This document shows positions 5,604-6,227 of a stretch of 6,227 bases of DNA, piece by piece. Below the pieces are notes generated by a model that saw nothing but the letters and a program-made list of their open reading frames with translations, was not told the origin of the DNA and did not search any database. The DNA lies in the NCBI GenBank assembly GCA_015487365.1, contig WFPT01000074.1, positions 1 through 6,227 on the forward strand, in the 5' to 3' direction. Positions within the stretch are counted from its first letter, which is position 1, and the number at the start of each line of letters is the position of its first letter. The stretch is from Aquificaceae bacterium (lineage in GTDB: Bacteria; Aquificota; Aquificia; Aquificales; Aquificaceae). A program made the position numbers and the translations under genes.

Positions 5604-6227
5604 AAACCTTTGAATAAAATTCAATTACGTATTGCAAATTTACGGGTATTTCTAAATATTCTAAAACATTTTTTGGGAGGTCCTTAACCACACCCTTAAA
5701 GTTTTCCTTGTCCAACTCCAACCAAGGGGGTAAGCTCTTTTCGTCAAAGTTTTGTAAGTTTTCCTTTAAAAAGGGTATGTCCCTTGAGCTTTCCTTTATT
5801 TGTATAACGTCTCCCTTTTCCACCAAGTAGGAGGGTATATTTACCTTTTTGCCGTTTACCAAAACGTGGCAGTGGGCAACCAGTTGTCTTGCCTGTCTCC
5901 TTGTTTTGGCAAAGCCTAACCTATAAACTACGTTATCCAGTCTCCTCTCAAGGAGTTGGAGGAGGACCTCACCCGTATTTCCTTTGGATTTGGAGGCCAT
6001 GTCAAAGTATCTTTTAAACTGCTTTTCCCTCAAACCTCCGTAGAAGAATTTTAGTTTTTGCTTTTCCATAAGCCTTAGTCCGTATTCGGTAATCTTCCTC
6101 CTCCTTCCCTTTATCCTTCCGTGCTGTCCGGGGGGGAAGTTCCTCCTGCTTAAAATCCTGTGGGCACTTTCCTTACCAGAAATTACTAAACCAAACCTCC
6201 TGTCAATCTTTACCCAAGGTCCTATAT
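5602..6227 (-). CDS. rpsD: 30S ribosomal protein S4, 5'-partial
   Basis: Ribosomal protein S4, a primary 16S rRNA-binding assembly protein. The frame runs off the right edge; 207 residues are visible, starting IGPWVKIDRRFG. The two leftover bases (AT) fit a Tyr codon, so the real N-terminus is probably M-x-R-Y and only about ten bases are missing, giving about 211 residues. An ATG at 6069 (MEKQKLKFFYG) is internal: the 52 codons before it encode normal S4 sequence including NFPPGQHG (32-39 of the visible part). The RNA-binding S4 domain is at about 90-150 (LLERRLDNVVYRLGFAKTRR, then RQLVAHCHVLVNGKKVNIPS), and the end IEFYSKV is typical. The N-terminus has no zinc-binding cysteines, so it is the zinc-independent form. 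In many bacteria S4 represses its own operon; no such leader is visible here. rpsM and rpsK would be expected just outside the window. Confidence 0.98.
   Translation of the reverse strand, partial: IGPWVKIDRRFGLVISGKESAHRILSRRNFPPGQHGRIKGRRRKITEYGLRLMEKQKLKFFYGGLREKQFKRYFDMASKSKGNTGEVLLQLLERRLDNVVYRLGFAKTRRQARQLVAHCHVLVNGKKVNIPSYLVEKGDVIQIKESSRDIPFLKENLQNFDEKSLPPWLELDKENFKGVVKDLPKNVLEYLEIPVNLQYVIEFYSKV

Noticed and set aside
5421..5624. 67-codon open frame on the minus strand
   Set aside because: It is in another frame over the start of rpoA and the end of rpsD. The rpoA frame has a strong ribosome binding site and full homology, so this one is a shadow.

Overview
The window is a densely packed bacterial chromosome segment, most likely from a thermophile of the Aquificales (Hydrogenobacter/Thermocrinis/Aquifex type). 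Three things point there. The biotin carboxylase subunit closely resembles, from memory, the 472-residue small subunit of the 2-oxoglutarate (or pyruvate) carboxylases of that group. Arg is written mostly as AGG, and the proteins are rich in Lys and Glu. Intergenic space is close to nil. No mobile element, CRISPR array, pseudogene or long gene-free stretch was seen; the longest gap between genes is 45 bases.

Layout, left to right. (1) Plus strand, 1-1005: the 3' part of a small gene with a RelE/ParE-like look overlaps a COG1926-type phosphoribosyltransferase, and five bases later comes a tRNA-Pro(CGG). (2) Minus strand, 1009-2427: a stand-alone biotin carboxylase subunit (cfiB/pycA type) converges on the tRNA with a 3-base gap. 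(3) 2428-2472: a 45-base divergent promoter region with a perfect 7-bp inverted repeat and no ribosome binding sites, so both flanking transcripts may be leaderless. (4) Plus strand, 2473-4061: a small exported protein of unknown function overlaps dnaN, the sliding clamp gene, by 10 bases. (5) Minus strand, 4058-6227: the end of the alpha operon in the usual order rpsD-rpoA-rplQ, extended by a coupled yggT membrane-protein gene. yggT and dnaN converge so tightly that their stop codons overlap in a shared TTAA.

The genes are mainly housekeeping: translation (S4, L17, tRNA-Pro), transcription (RpoA), replication (DnaN) and central carbon fixation (the biotin carboxylase subunit, which in Aquificales supports the reductive TCA cycle). 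No clearly new multi-gene system is visible. The most interesting points are architectural: a tRNA wedged between convergent genes, convergent stop codons overlapping with no terminator, the apparently leaderless divergent pair around a palindrome, and two small genes of unknown role overlapping known ones.
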